From DASWJZ01 sp963846475 (GTDB lineage: Bacteria > Pseudomonadota > Alphaproteobacteria > Rhizobiales > Afifellaceae): 64,000 bases of DNA. Below, piece after piece: positions 54,394 through 63,753 of this stretch. The number at the start of each line of letters is the position of its first letter. Position 1 is the first letter of the stretch. Made by a program: the position numbers and the translations under genes. The notes under the pieces were generated by a model, which did no database searches, was not told the DNA's origin, and saw nothing but the letters and a program-made list of their open reading frames with translations. The stretch is taken from positions 3,472,001-3,536,000 of the forward strand of contig CAWJVZ010000004.1 of the NCBI GenBank assembly GCA_963846475.1, in the 5' to 3' direction.

Positions 54394-55460
54394 ATTCTTG
54401 GGCCGAAGGGCGCCGGCGTGACGCCCGGTCGGGTGAGCGCGAGGACCTTGAAGAGCTCGCCCATCCCTTCCGCTCCGGCGAGGCGCTCGACGGCGCGAAC
54501 CACGGCGTCGCGCTTAGATGCGTCGGCTGCAGCGCCGAGCCTTTCGGCGCGCTCCCGCAGGCCGAGCGACAGCAGGAACCCGCCTTGCGCGATGGGGCCG
54601 TGCACGGCGGCGCCCGCCGCTTCGGCCTGCCGCGCCAGCGCGGCGAAATCGACATGGGCGGTGAGGTCCGCTTCGCCGGGCGCAGCGAGCGGATCGACGA
54701 AGGCGTGGCGGCGCACCGCCTGCAGCGTCTTGCCCGGACCGGCCGCCGCATAACCGTAATCGACAATGAGCGCTGCGCCGCCCGCCGCCGCGATCCGCCG
54801 CGCGATTTCGCCGGCGAGCGCCTCGCCGGCCGGCGAGACTTCCAGGATCGCGCCGTCCGGCGCCTCGGGGCCCCCGGCGAGCAACCCCGGCCCGATCCCG
54901 AAAGCAAGCTCTCCCGCCGCACCGAGGCCGACGACGCGCTCGCGCCAGGCGCCCTCCGCGCGGACGAACTGGCGGATCGGCAAAGCGTCGAAGAACTCGT
55001 TGGCGATGACGAGAACCGGGCCATCCGGCACGTCGGCGAACCGGTCGTGCCACACCGGCCCGTGCCCCGATCTCGCCAGAATTTTGGCCTGCTTCGCCCT
55101 CAGGACCGGGCTGGTCTCGACCAGGTGGACCGAGAGCGCCGCGCAAAAATGCGGGTGGCGCGCGGCGACCCGCAAAATGTCGGCCATCAGCGTGCCGCGC
55201 CCGGGACCGAGCTCGACCAGGCGGATACGCGGGGCGGGCGCCAGCTCCCAGGCGTGGACCAGCCACGCGCCAAGAATCTCGCCGAACATCTGGCTTACCT
55301 CCGGCGCGGTGACGAAGTCGCCGGCCGCGCCGAGCGGATCCCGCGTCACGTAGTAGCCGTGCTCGGGATCGCTGAGGCAGTGCGCCATGTAGGCGGCGAG
55401 GCTGATCGGCCCGTCCGCCTCGATGATCCGGCGGATTTTTGCCGCGAGCGGCGTCGTCAC
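54390..55460 (-). CDS. SAM-dependent methyltransferase, MidA/NDUFAF7 family
   Basis: 356 aa. The N-terminal DPEHGYYVTRDPLGAAGDFVTAPEVSQMFGE and the SAM motif VELGPGRGTLMADILR define the NDUFAF7/MidA family, arginine methyltransferases linked in mitochondria to complex I assembly. ANEFFDALPIRQFV is the second family signature. It overlaps lgt upstream and pgeF downstream by four bases each, giving a tightly coupled operon. Confidence 0.93.
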   Translation of the reverse strand: MTTPLAAKIRRIIEADGPISLAAYMAHCLSDPEHGYYVTRDPLGAAGDFVTAPEVSQMFGEILGAWLVHAWELAPAPRIRLVELGPGRGTLMADILRVAARHPHFCAALSVHLVETSPVLRAKQAKILARSGHGPVWHDRFADVPDGPVLVIANEFFDALPIRQFVRAEGAWRERVVGLGAAGELAFGIGPGLLAGGPEAPDGAILEVSPAGEALAGEIARRIAAAGGAALIVDYGYAAAGPGKTLQAVRRHAFVDPLAAPGEADLTAHVDFAALARQAEAAGAAVHGPIAQGGFLLSLGLRERAERLGAAADASKRDAVVRAVERLAGAEGMGELFKVLALTRPGVTPAPFGPRI

Positions 55461-56272
55461 GCCGGCCGGCGGATGAGCGCCACCGCCATTGCGGCGAGCC
55501 CGATCACGACCATGGGCAGTGACAGGATCATGCCCATGGTGAGCGAGCCGGAGATGAAGCCGAGCTGCGCGTCCGGCTCGCGGAAGAGCTCGACGAAGAT
55601 CCGCGCCGCTCCGTATCCGGCTATGAAGGCGCCGCCGGTCAGTCCCGGTCGGGTGAGGCTGAGATAGCGGTGGCTCAGGATGCGCAGCACCAGGAAGAGC
55701 AGGATGCCCTCAAGGGCCGCCTCGTAGAGCTGGCTCGGGTGGCGCGGCTGCAGGTCGCTGCCGGGAAACACCATGGCCCAGGGCACATCGGTGGGGCGGC
55801 CCCACAGCTCGCCGTTGATGAAATTCGCCATCCGGCCGAAGAACAGCCCGATCGGGCCCGCCGCCGCTACGATGTCGAAGAGCGACAGCAGACGAATCGA
55901 GCGGCGGAAGGCGAAGAATGCCATGGCCAGGATGATCCCGAGGAGCCCGCCATGGAAGGACATGCCGCCTTCCCAGAGCCGGAAGAAGCCGAGCGGGTCG
56001 TCCAAATAGTGGCCGGGCTGGTAGAACATCGCATAGCCGAGCCGGCCGCCGAGGATAATGCCGAGCGTGCCCCAGAGCAGGAAATCGTCGACGTCGGCGA
56101 GCGTCAGCGGCGCCGGCCTGCCGCCCCACAGGCGCATATCGGCGACGAGCCGCCGCATATAGAGCCAGCCGAGCAGGATGCCGGCGAAGTAGGCGAGCCC
56201 GTACCAGCGCACGGCGAGCGGCCCGATCGAGAAGGCGACCGGGTCGATGTGCGGGAATGCGATGACCAACAT
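55457..56272 (-). CDS. lgt: Prolipoprotein diacylglyceryl transferase
   Basis: 271-aa inner-membrane enzyme adding diacylglycerol to the lipobox cysteine of prolipoproteins. About seven hydrophobic helices; the Lgt signature GRMANFINGELWGRPTDVPW and FHGGLLG, plus RHPSQLYEA, hold the essential residues. First gene of the four-gene minus-strand operon. Divergent from ubiK. Confidence 0.96.
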   Translation of the reverse strand: MLVIAFPHIDPVAFSIGPLAVRWYGLAYFAGILLGWLYMRRLVADMRLWGGRPAPLTLADVDDFLLWGTLGIILGGRLGYAMFYQPGHYLDDPLGFFRLWEGGMSFHGGLLGIILAMAFFAFRRSIRLLSLFDIVAAAGPIGLFFGRMANFINGELWGRPTDVPWAMVFPGSDLQPRHPSQLYEAALEGILLFLVLRILSHRYLSLTRPGLTGGAFIAGYGAARIFVELFREPDAQLGFISGSLTMGMILSLPMVVIGLAAMAVALIRRPA

Positions 56273-56459
56273 GGGCGGGGGCGGAGGTCTGCGAAAGCGC
56301 GGCGGACCATCACCCCCGCGTTAAGGCTGGTCAAGCGCTCGTCTTGCGGCGCGCCGATCGGCCCATATATGTAGGTATTGGATTTGTGCGCAGCACAATT
56401 CCGCCGTTTTTTCCGAGTCTTTCGTGGAGCAGGGCCGTCCGGCCCTCTGGAGAGGGGAT

Positions 56460-56810
56460 ATGACGCAAACCTCCAGCCGCCTCCTCGACGAATTCGCCAA
56501 GCTCATGACGGACGCTGCGGGCGTCGCTCAGGGCATGCGCCGCGAGGTGGAGACCGCGATCAAGGGCCAGGCCGAGCGCTTTCTGGGCGACATGAACGTC
56601 GTGCAGCGCGAGGAATTCGAGGCCGTGCGCGACATGGCGGCGAGGGCCCGCGATGAGAACGAAGCTCTGCGACGCCGCCTGGACGCTCTCGAGGCGCGGC
56701 TCGCCGGGGCTTCCCTCACCGGTCCTTTGGACGCTGGCGCAGAGCCGATTAAACGCGGTGCCCGTCGCAAGACAGCCGATTCCGCCGCCGCGGAAGATGG
56801 CGGGATCTGA
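56460..56810 (+). CDS. ubiK: UbiK/YqiC-family accessory factor
   Basis: 116 aa. A short amphipathic N-terminus is followed by a coiled-coil (DFNVVQREEFEAVRDMAARAR-like stretch, ENEALRRRLDALEARL) of the BMFP/YqiC family. UbiK assists ubiquinone biosynthesis in E. coli (family knowledge). ATG 56460 has GGAGAGGGG upstream. The Ala/Lys-rich tail is not part of the conserved domain. Confidence 0.85.
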   Translation: MTQTSSRLLDEFAKLMTDAAGVAQGMRREVETAIKGQAERFLGDMNVVQREEFEAVRDMAARARDENEALRRRLDALEARLAGASLTGPLDAGAEPIKRGARRKTADSAAAEDGGI

Positions 56811-57037
56811 GTCGCGGCCCTGGTTTCCCCGTGGAAAAAACGTTTCACCCGCCCGAGCGGCTTTCGCTGCGGCGGTGCTTATCTATAGTCGGGGTCGAGG
56901 AGAGATTCGGGATTGCCACGAAACTGCTACGCAATCACAGGCTTTACCACGAAGCCGGCGCCGCCTGTCTGCCCGCTTAGCAAGTCGCGTCAAAGCTGTA
57001 TCGCGTTCCGCCCCTTCACTCGACGCGAGGACATCAA

Positions 57038-57538
57038 ATGAGTCTGGTAGATTTCGAGCAGTCTTCGTCGCCAAATCCCGTCGACCTCATCGAGCAGATC
57101 GCCGCGTCGCACGACTGGGCCTTCGACCGCTCGGGCGAGGACGAGATCACGATTTCGGTAACCGGCAGCTGGTGCGACTACAACATCTCGCTGTCCTGGA
57201 TGGGCGCGCTGGAAGCCCTGCATCTGGCCTGCGCCTTCGATTTCAAGGTCAACGACCGCCCCAAGAACGAGGTGATGCGGCTCCTGGCGCTGGTCAACGA
57301 GCAGCTCTGGCTCGGCCATTTCGACCTCTGGCAGGCCGAGGGAGTCGTCATGTACCGCAATGCGCTGCTGCTGACGGAAGGCATGGAGGCGGGCACCGGC
57401 CAGCTCGAGGCCATGCTCGGCGCGGCGGTCGATTCCTGCGAGCGCTACTACCAGGCATTCCAGTTCGTCATCTGGGCCGGCAAGACGCCGGAAGAGGCGC
57501 TCGCCGCGGTGCTCTTCGAGACGCACGGCGAGGCCTGA
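57038..57538 (+). CDS. YbjN-domain protein
   Basis: 166 aa, compact YbjN fold (type III secretion chaperone-like): EDEITISVTGSWCDYNISLSW, DFKVNDRPKNEVMRLLALVNEQLWLGHFDLW in part, and CERYYQAFQFVIWAGKTPEEAL. The role in alphaproteobacteria is unknown. It precedes proC with a TGATG overlap, a gene pair conserved in many Hyphomicrobiales, so the two are co-translated. Confidence 0.88.
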   Translation: MSLVDFEQSSSPNPVDLIEQIAASHDWAFDRSGEDEITISVTGSWCDYNISLSWMGALEALHLACAFDFKVNDRPKNEVMRLLALVNEQLWLGHFDLWQAEGVVMYRNALLLTEGMEAGTGQLEAMLGAAVDSCERYYQAFQFVIWAGKTPEEALAAVLFETHGEA

Positions 57539-58359
57539 TGCTGAAGGGCGCCGAGCCCCTGCTTCTCGTCGGCGCCGGCAAGATGGGCGGCGCCATGCTG
57601 GACGGGTGGATTCGGCGCGGCCTGGACCCGCATCGCGTCACGGTTCTAGATCCCTTCATGGACGAGGGCCGTCGCGCCGAGTTTTTGGGGGCCGGGGCAA
57701 CCGTTGCTAACAAGGCCGAGGACGCCCGGAGTCAGGCATTCAAGGTGCTGGTGCTTGCGGTAAAGCCGCAATCCATGTCCGACGTGCTGCCGGAAACGGC
57801 ACCTCTGGCCGGTCCCGACACGGTAATCCTTTCCATCGCGGCGGGGGTGCGGCTCGCCACCCTGCAGGCGCCGTTCGGCCCGACGCAGCCGGTCGTTCGC
57901 GCCATGCCCAACACGCCGGCGCAGGTCGGCCAGGGGATGAGCGTCGCCGTGGCCAATCGAAACGTCTCCGACGCCCAGAGGGAGGTGATCGATGCCCTTC
58001 TCGCCGCCGTCGGCAAGGTCGCCTGGATCGACGACGAAGCGCTGATCGACGCCGTCACGGCGGTGTCGGGTTCCGGCCCGGCCTATGTTTTCCTGCTCGC
58101 CGAATGCCTCGCGGAGGCCGGCCGGCAGGCGGGTCTGCCGGCCGAGCTTGCCGAGCTCCTCGGCCGCCAGACAGTGGCGGGGGCAGGGGCGCTGCTTGCC
58201 GACAGCCCGCTCCCGCCCGCCACGCTTCGGCAAAATGTGACATCGCCGAAGGGCACGACCGCCGCCGCGCTTTCGGTGCTGATGGCCGAGGACGGCCTGC
58301 GGCCGCTGATGAACCGCGCCGTAGCGGCGGCGAAGCAGCGGTCGATCGAGCTGGGGTAA
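57538..58359 (+). CDS. proC: Pyrroline-5-carboxylate reductase
   Basis: 273 aa; last step of proline synthesis (P5C + NAD(P)H to proline). The N-terminal Rossmann motif LLVGAGKMGGAMLDGW binds the cofactor. VRAMPNTPAQVGQGMS and the C-terminal signature VSGSGPAYVFLLAECLAEAG with SPKGTTAAAL are diagnostic. The ATG at 57538 overlaps the ybjN stop. Confidence 0.96.
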   Translation: MLKGAEPLLLVGAGKMGGAMLDGWIRRGLDPHRVTVLDPFMDEGRRAEFLGAGATVANKAEDARSQAFKVLVLAVKPQSMSDVLPETAPLAGPDTVILSIAAGVRLATLQAPFGPTQPVVRAMPNTPAQVGQGMSVAVANRNVSDAQREVIDALLAAVGKVAWIDDEALIDAVTAVSGSGPAYVFLLAECLAEAGRQAGLPAELAELLGRQTVAGAGALLADSPLPPATLRQNVTSPKGTTAAALSVLMAEDGLRPLMNRAVAAAKQRSIELG

Positions 58360-58455
58360 TCGACGGCTGTTTCGTGCTGCCGTCTCCCCGATTATCCCTC
58401 GCATCGAGGGTGCATCGCCCTCTATCCTCCGTGTGGCAAACCAAGAGAGGCTGCC

Positions 58456-59115
58456 ATGGTTCAGCCCAAGACCCGCAACCGCATCATCGACGCGCTGATG
58501 GCGCTCGCCGCCGAGCGGCGCTGGGAGGACGTGACGCTGGAGGCGCTCGCCGAGCGCGCCGGATTGACGCTCGTCGCGCTCCGCGCCGCCCATGAGAGCC
58601 GCTTCGAGGTGCTCGCCGATTTCGTCAGGCGGATCGACGAGCGCGTGCTGGCCGGCATCGACCCCGACATGGCGGACGAGGCGCCGCGCGAAAAGCTGTT
58701 CGACGTGCTTTTCAGCCGGCTGGAAGCCCTAAAACCCTACCGTCAGGCCATCCGCAACATCGGCGCGGGCGCCCGGCGCGACCCGCTGATGATGCTGGAG
58801 CTCAATCGCATGGCGACCGGCTCGATGGGCTGGATGCTGACCGCCGCGGGGATTGCGGCCACCGGCAGCAGGGGCGTTGTCAGGGCGCAGGGGCTGGCGC
58901 TGGTGTGGGCGCGCGTGCTCCGCGTCTGGCTCGACGACGACGATCCGGGGCTCGCCCGCACTATGGCCGAGCTCGACAAGCGGCTCCGCCAGGCCGAGCG
59001 CACGCTCATCCGGCTTGAGCGGCTGGCGCGCATCGTCTGCGGCCCGCGGCCGCCTCGGCCGGGGGCGCGGAAAGGTCCGGACGAGAGCGATGCCGCCGAA
59101 GGGCATCCCTCATGA
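58456..59115 (+). CDS. TetR/COQ9-like regulator
   Basis: 219 aa. The N-terminal TetR helix-turn-helix (RIIDALMALAAERRWEDVTL, ALAERAGLTLVALRAAH) is followed by an all-helical ligand/COQ9-like C-terminal part (DPDMADEAPREKLFDVLFSR ... WARVLRVWLDDDDPGLARTM). Proteins of this shape stand near proC-csaA in related genomes; target and ligand are unknown. Its stop overlaps the csaA start by four bases. Confidence 0.82.
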   Translation: MVQPKTRNRIIDALMALAAERRWEDVTLEALAERAGLTLVALRAAHESRFEVLADFVRRIDERVLAGIDPDMADEAPREKLFDVLFSRLEALKPYRQAIRNIGAGARRDPLMMLELNRMATGSMGWMLTAAGIAATGSRGVVRAQGLALVWARVLRVWLDDDDPGLARTMAELDKRLRQAERTLIRLERLARIVCGPRPPRPGARKGPDESDAAEGHPS

Positions 59116-59465
59116 ATCGTGCCGCCGCGGGGCCGATCGCGTTCGACGATTTTTTGAAGGTCGACATACGGGTCGGCCGCATCGTGTCGGCTGCTCCCTT
59201 CCCGGAGGCGCGCAAGCCGGCGCTCAAGCTGACGATCGATTTCGGCCCGGAGATCGGGACGAAGAAATCGTCGGCGCAGATCACCAGGCATTATGCAAGC
59301 GAGGAGCTAGTCGGCCGGCTCGTGCTCGCGGTGGTCAATTTTCCGCCGCGCCAGATCGGGCCGCTGATGTCGGAAGTGCTGACGCTCGGCGTGCCGGACG
59401 AGGCGGGCGAGGTCGTGCTCGTCCATCCCGGCAAGGACGTACCGCTCGGCGGCCGGCTGTTCTGA
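59112..59465 (+). CDS. csaA: CsaA-like tRNA-binding chaperone
   Basis: 117-aa single OB-fold tRNA-binding domain (FLKVDIRVGRIVSAAPFPEARKP, VVNFPPRQIGPLMSEVLTLG), homologous to CsaA and the MetRS C-terminus. CsaA is an export-related chaperone in Bacillus. Ends immediately before the convergent sensor kinase stop, with no intergenic base. Confidence 0.93.
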   Translation: MNRAAAGPIAFDDFLKVDIRVGRIVSAAPFPEARKPALKLTIDFGPEIGTKKSSAQITRHYASEELVGRLVLAVVNFPPRQIGPLMSEVLTLGVPDEAGEVVLVHPGKDVPLGGRLF

Positions 59466-60896
59466 TCAGGCCGGGATCATCAGGATGGCGCGCAGGCCCC
59501 CAAGGGGGCTGTCGGCCAGGATGACGTCGCCGCCGTGGCTGATGGCGATATCGCGGGCGATCGCCAGGCCGAGGCCGGTGCCGCCGGCATCGACGTTGCG
59601 CCCCGAATCGAGGCGGTAGAAGGGGCGGAACACCGCCTCACGCTCGCCGGGCGGGATGCCGGGACCGTCGTCGTCGATGGTTACGGTCAGCCAGCCTTGG
59701 GCGTGGCGCCCCTTCAAGGCGATCCGGTCGGCATGCTTGGCCGCATTGCCGACCAGGTTGGCGAGGCAGCGGCGGAAGCCGAGTGCACGAAGCAGCGCCT
59801 GCGGCTCGCCCTCGAAGCTGGTCTCGACGGTGTCGCCGCCGCGCCGCGCCGTCTCGGCGACCTCCTCCAGGACGACGGGGATGTCGACGAGCTCAGTCGC
59901 TTCGCCCGCATCGCCCTGCGCAAACGCAAGATAGTCCTCCAGCATCCGGCTCATCTCGTCGACGTCGGCGCGCAGCGCTTCGGTTTCGGGATTGTCGCCG
60001 AGAAGCGCGAGCTCCAGCTTGAAGCGGGTCAGGATGGTGCGGAGGTCGTGGCTGACGCCGGACAGCATCGTCGTGCGCTGCTCGATCTGCCGCTCGATCC
60101 GCTCGCGCATGTCGATGAAGGCCTGTGCCGCCTGCCGCACCTCGCGCGCGCCGCGCGGCCTGAAATTGCTGACCGGCCGGCCCTTGCCGAATTGTTCGGC
60201 GGCGTGCGCCAGGGTGAGGATCGGATTTATCTGATTGCGCAGGAAGAGGAGGGCAATGGCGATCAGCACCAGGGAGGTGCCGACCATCCAGAGCAAAAAA
60301 ATATGGGAGTTGGAGGCATAGGCCTGGTTGCGCGGGGCGAAGACCCGCAGGACATGGTCGTCGAGGCGAATGCGGATCTCGACGATGTCGGAATTGCCGA
60401 CGGTGTCGATCCAGAACGGCCGGCTGATCTCGTTGCGGATCTCGCGCGACAGCGTCGAATCGAGGAGCGAGAAGAACGGGCGAGGTCCCGGCTCGGGAAG
60501 CGGATCGGGCGGCAGGACGGAGATCGTGAGGCCGAACGTTTCCGCCGCGATGCGGGTGATCGATGAGAAGCGCTCGTCCTGCGGATAGGTTTCGATCACC
60601 TCGATGAGCGCGGCGATATCGCGGGTGAGCGCGTTCGACAGGCGGCGCGTCACCAGCTGCCAGTGGCGCTCCATGAACACATAGGCGACGACCGACTGCA
60701 GGATGACGATCGGCAGGACGACGATCAGGATGGAGCGTGCGTAAAGGCCCTTCGGTAGACGCCCCATCAGCCCCGGACCGAGACGCAGCGGCAGGTAGCG
60801 CAGCAGTTGCCCGCCGCGCCGGATGACCGGTGCGAGCCGCTGCAGCAGCCCGCCGGGCCGGCGGAGCCGCGTTCCGATATCGCCGATCAGGGTCAT
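59466..60896 (-). CDS. EnvZ-like sensor histidine kinase
   Basis: 476-aa membrane kinase. Helix 1 lies at about 54-75, a periplasmic domain at 76-197, helix 2 at about 198-220, then HAMP, HisKA with H283 (SHDLRTILTR) and HATPase (CLANLVGNAAKHAD, DDDGPGIP, GGTGLGLAIARD). The position after HDLRT, usually Pro, is Ile (I288), a variant I associate with this alphaproteobacterial subfamily. Encoded after its response regulator and a MarR regulator in one transcript. Confidence 0.93.
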   Translation of the reverse strand: MTLIGDIGTRLRRPGGLLQRLAPVIRRGGQLLRYLPLRLGPGLMGRLPKGLYARSILIVVLPIVILQSVVAYVFMERHWQLVTRRLSNALTRDIAALIEVIETYPQDERFSSITRIAAETFGLTISVLPPDPLPEPGPRPFFSLLDSTLSREIRNEISRPFWIDTVGNSDIVEIRIRLDDHVLRVFAPRNQAYASNSHIFLLWMVGTSLVLIAIALLFLRNQINPILTLAHAAEQFGKGRPVSNFRPRGAREVRQAAQAFIDMRERIERQIEQRTTMLSGVSHDLRTILTRFKLELALLGDNPETEALRADVDEMSRMLEDYLAFAQGDAGEATELVDIPVVLEEVAETARRGGDTVETSFEGEPQALLRALGFRRCLANLVGNAAKHADRIALKGRHAQGWLTVTIDDDGPGIPPGEREAVFRPFYRLDSGRNVDAGGTGLGLAIARDIAISHGGDVILADSPLGGLRAILMIPA

Positions 60897-60920
60897 GTCA
60901 TCGCCAGAGCCGCGGCGAGG

Positions 60921-61640
60921 TTAGTCCACCAGCAGCCGATAGCCAATTCCGCGTGTCGTCTGGAGGTAGACGGGGTTGGAGGGATCCGCCTCTATCTTGC
61001 GGCGAAGCCGGTTGATCTGCACGTCGACGGCGCGCTCGCCGCCGCCGTTGGAGAATTTCAGGAACTCGTGGCGGCGGATCGTCTCGCCGGGGCGGCCGGC
61101 AAAGATCCGCAAAATGTCGCGTTCGCGATCGGTGATGCGCACGACCTCGGAGGCGCGCTTCAGCTCGCCGCGCTCCAGATGGAACGTGAACGGACCGAAT
61201 CGGACCATTTCCACGACCGGCGCCGCCGGCTGCTGGCCGCGCTTCAGGATGCTGGTGATGCGCAGCAAGAGCTCGCGCGGCTCGAACGGTTTTGCCAGAT
61301 AATCGTCCGCGCCGACCTCCAGGCCGCGGATGCGATGCGCGACTTCGGAGCGGGCGGTGAGCATGAGGACCGGAACGGACGAGGTCTGGCGAAGCGCCTC
61401 GGTGAATTCCAGCCCGCTTTCCCCCGGCATCATCACATCGACGACGAGGAGGTCGAAGGTCATCATCGAGAGCTGGCGGCGCGCCTCTGCGGCCGACGCA
61501 GCCGCGCTGACGCGAAAGCCGTGCGACCCGAGGTAGCGCGTCAGCAGCGTTCGGATACGCATGTCGTCGTCGACGACGAGGAGGTGGGCGGCGTCGTCGC
61601 TTGGCGATTCCATTGCGCGGGTCGCGGCGTCGGGGCTCAC
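60921..61640 (-). CDS. OmpR-family response regulator (PetR-like)
   Basis: 239 aa. The receiver domain has the acidic pair in VVDDD, phospho-acceptor D68 (VVDVMMPG) and K in AKPFEP. The C-terminal winged helix has RAVDVQINRLRRKIE. I take the GTG at 61640 because it overlaps the marR stop (GTGA). The marR-regulator arrangement recalls petP-petR of Rhodobacter. The kinase gene follows after 24 bases. Confidence 0.92.
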   Translation of the reverse strand: MSPDAATRAMESPSDDAAHLLVVDDDMRIRTLLTRYLGSHGFRVSAAASAAEARRQLSMMTFDLLVVDVMMPGESGLEFTEALRQTSSVPVLMLTARSEVAHRIRGLEVGADDYLAKPFEPRELLLRITSILKRGQQPAAPVVEMVRFGPFTFHLERGELKRASEVVRITDRERDILRIFAGRPGETIRRHEFLKFSNGGGERAVDVQINRLRRKIEADPSNPVYLQTTRGIGYRLLVD

Positions 61641-62149
61641 GATGCGGCGTCCCGGCGCACGAGCCGCGCCGCCTTGCTCCGCTCCGATGCATTGATCATG
61701 CGGAACAGAAACTCCGCCACAATGTCGCGGGCATCGGGATCGAGGCTGTCGAGCGCCGCCCTGATGCGCGCCGATTGCGGATCGGAAAGGCTTTTGGCAA
61801 GGGCCTCACCCGCGGGAGTGGCAAAGAGAAGGCGCTGCCGGCGGTCCTCGCGGCCGGTGCGCTGCTCCACGAAGCCGGAATCCACAAGCTGCTTGAGTAC
61901 CCGGGCGAGGCTCTGTTTGGTGATCTTCAGGATGTCGAGGAGATCCGCGACCGTCAGCCCCGGGTTGCGGTTGACGAAGTGCAGGACGCGATGGTGGGCG
62001 CGGCCGAAATCGGACGTGGCAAGGATGGCGTCCGGGTCGGAGACGAAATCGCGATAGGCGAAGAACAGGAGCTCGATGAGGTCCACCACGGATTCCTGAG
62101 GTCGGATCCGGATGGGCTGGGCGGTAAGGGAGCGATTTATGTCAGCCAT
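61637..62149 (-). CDS. MarR-family regulator (PetP-like)
   Basis: 170 aa. The winged helix-turn-helix core (HHRVLHFVNRNPGLTVADLL, ILKITKQSLARVLKQLVDSG, QRTGREDRRQRLLFATPAG) is typical of MarR. First gene of the MarR-response regulator-kinase operon. A perfect palindrome covers its own start codon, suggesting autorepression. Divergent from ilvE, which may share the control region. Confidence 0.9.
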   Translation of the reverse strand: MADINRSLTAQPIRIRPQESVVDLIELLFFAYRDFVSDPDAILATSDFGRAHHRVLHFVNRNPGLTVADLLDILKITKQSLARVLKQLVDSGFVEQRTGREDRRQRLLFATPAGEALAKSLSDPQSARIRAALDSLDPDARDIVAEFLFRMINASERSKAARLVRRDAAS

Positions 62150-62157
62150 ATTGACAT
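62139..62157. promoter_or_regulatory. Palindrome over the marR start: candidate MarR operator
   Basis: ATGTCA, 7-base spacer GCCATAT, TGACAT: a perfect 6-base dyad whose spacer contains the marR start codon. MarR proteins usually bind such short dyads in their own promoter and 5' region, so autoregulation is likely (inference). Confidence 0.5.
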
Positions 62158-62317
62158 ATTTTTGGGGTCTGGTTACCTTTTGCAGGCGGGCCGGGATGAA
62201 GTGACGATCCCGCCCGGCTTGTGCAAGAAATGCGCGTTCGGCGCAATGGCGCCGCCTTTGTGAGATGGGTGAAATCGCGGCTGGCGCCGAGAGCGCCGCG
62301 CCTGGAGGAAACAAGCA

Positions 62318-63229
62318 ATGGCGGGCGTTCCTTTCGATCGCATGACCGGAAAGATCTGGTTCAACGGCGCCTTCGTCGACTGGGCGCAGGCGCAGATCCA
62401 CGTGCTCACCCATGGCCTCCACTATGCGAGCTCCGTCTTCGAGGGCGAGCGCGCCTATGGCGGCGAGATTTTTCGGCTGACCGAGCACACGCAGCGCCTG
62501 CACGACAGCGCCCGCATGCTCGACTTCGCCATCCCCTATTCCGTCGAGGAGATCGACGCCGTCTGCCGCGAGCTCCTCGTCCTGAACGGCCTCTCCGACG
62601 CCTATGTGCGTCCGGTCGCCTGGCGGGGCAGCGAGATGATGGGCGTATCCGCCCAGAACAACCGCATCAATGTCGCGGTGGCGGTCTGGGAATGGCCCTC
62701 CTATTTCAACCCGGAGCAGCGGCTGAAGGGCATCCGCCTCGACATGGCGGACTGGCGGCGCCCCGACCCGCGAACCGCGCCGGCGAAATCCAAGGCGGCC
62801 GGCCTTTATATGATCTGCACGCTGTCCAAGCATGCCGCCGAGCGCAAGGGCTACGCGGACGCGCTGATGCTCGACTGGCGCGGCCAGGTTGCCGAGGCGA
62901 CCGGCGCCAACGTCTTCTTCGTGCTGGACGGCAGGATCCACACCCCGACGCCCGATTGCTTCCTGAACGGCATCACCCGCCAGACGGTGATCGGCCTCGC
63001 CAAGGCGCGCGGCATCGAGGTGATCGAGCGGGCGATCATGCCGGAGGAGATGGCAGGTTTTGAGCAGGCCTTCCTGACCGGCACGGCCGCCGAGGTGACG
63101 CCGATCTCGGAAATCGGGCCGTACCGCTTCCAGGTCGGCCGGATCACCCGGCAGCTCATGGAAGACTACATGGCCGCGGTTCGCCCGGCGCCGCAGCCGA
63201 TCCGCGAAAAGAAGGCGGCGGCGCGCTAG
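62318..63229 (+). CDS. ilvE: Branched-chain amino acid aminotransferase
   Basis: 303-aa class IV PLP aminotransferase. HVLTHGLHYASSVFEGERAY, the PLP lysine in APAKSKAAGLYM, DALMLDWRGQVAEATGANVF and GITRQTVIGLAKARGIEV are the IlvE signatures. It transfers amino groups to the 2-oxo acids of Val, Leu and Ile. GGAGGAAA lies before the ATG. Ends 7 bases before the convergent moaE. Confidence 0.95.
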   Translation: MAGVPFDRMTGKIWFNGAFVDWAQAQIHVLTHGLHYASSVFEGERAYGGEIFRLTEHTQRLHDSARMLDFAIPYSVEEIDAVCRELLVLNGLSDAYVRPVAWRGSEMMGVSAQNNRINVAVAVWEWPSYFNPEQRLKGIRLDMADWRRPDPRTAPAKSKAAGLYMICTLSKHAAERKGYADALMLDWRGQVAEATGANVFFVLDGRIHTPTPDCFLNGITRQTVIGLAKARGIEVIERAIMPEEMAGFEQAFLTGTAAEVTPISEIGPYRFQVGRITRQLMEDYMAAVRPAPQPIREKKAAAR

Positions 63230-63236
63230 CCGCCGC

Positions 63237-63701
63237 TCAGCGCCACCGCGCCGCGGCGTCGTCGTCCTCGCCCTTCGCGGCGACCCAGTCGCCTTCGCTG
63301 CCGTCGGCGCGGTGCTCCTTTTTCCAGAACGGAGCGCGGGTCTTCAAAAAATCCATGAGGAACGCAGCCGCCTCGAAGGCGGCCTGCCGGTGCGCCGAGG
63401 CGGCGAGCACCAGCACGATCGGCTCGCCGGGAGCGATGCGGCCATAGCGGTGGATCGCCGTCAAGGCGAGAAGCGGCCAGCGTTCCGCCGCACGGCTGGC
63501 GACGCGGCCGATCTCGGCCTCGGCCATGCCGGCATAATGTTCCAGCTCGAGCGCCGCGAGCGTGCCGCCCTCGTCGCGGCAAAAGCCGGTGAACGAGACG
63601 AGCGCGCCGACGTCCCGCCGGCCCGCAATCATGCGGCTGGTCTCCTCGCCCAGATCGAAGGGGCTCCGCTGCACCCTGATATCCGGTTTCCAGGCCTTCA
63701 T
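63237..63701 (-). CDS. moaE: Molybdopterin synthase catalytic subunit
   Basis: 154-aa MoaE, large subunit of molybdopterin synthase that inserts dithiolene sulphur into precursor Z using MoaD thiocarboxylate. Typical marks are SFTGFCRDE, LELEHYAGMAE, IHRYGRIAPGEPIVLV, SAHRQAAFEAAAFLMDFLKTRAPFWKKE (split here in parts) and the lysine of PFWKKE. It follows moaD by 52 bases on the same strand. Confidence 0.95.
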   Translation of the reverse strand: MKAWKPDIRVQRSPFDLGEETSRMIAGRRDVGALVSFTGFCRDEGGTLAALELEHYAGMAEAEIGRVASRAAERWPLLALTAIHRYGRIAPGEPIVLVLAASAHRQAAFEAAAFLMDFLKTRAPFWKKEHRADGSEGDWVAAKGEDDDAAARWR

Positions 63702-63753
63702 GGGATGCGGTCCCTGCCGAACGCGCGAGCCCGGCCCGGCGGGAAGGCTGCCG

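Noticed and set aside
53561..55024. N-terminal extension of the M24 gene frame to 55024
   Set aside because: The extension overlaps pgeF and midA in another frame and is Arg/Ser-rich; the GTG at 53560 next to the pgeF stop is the credible start.
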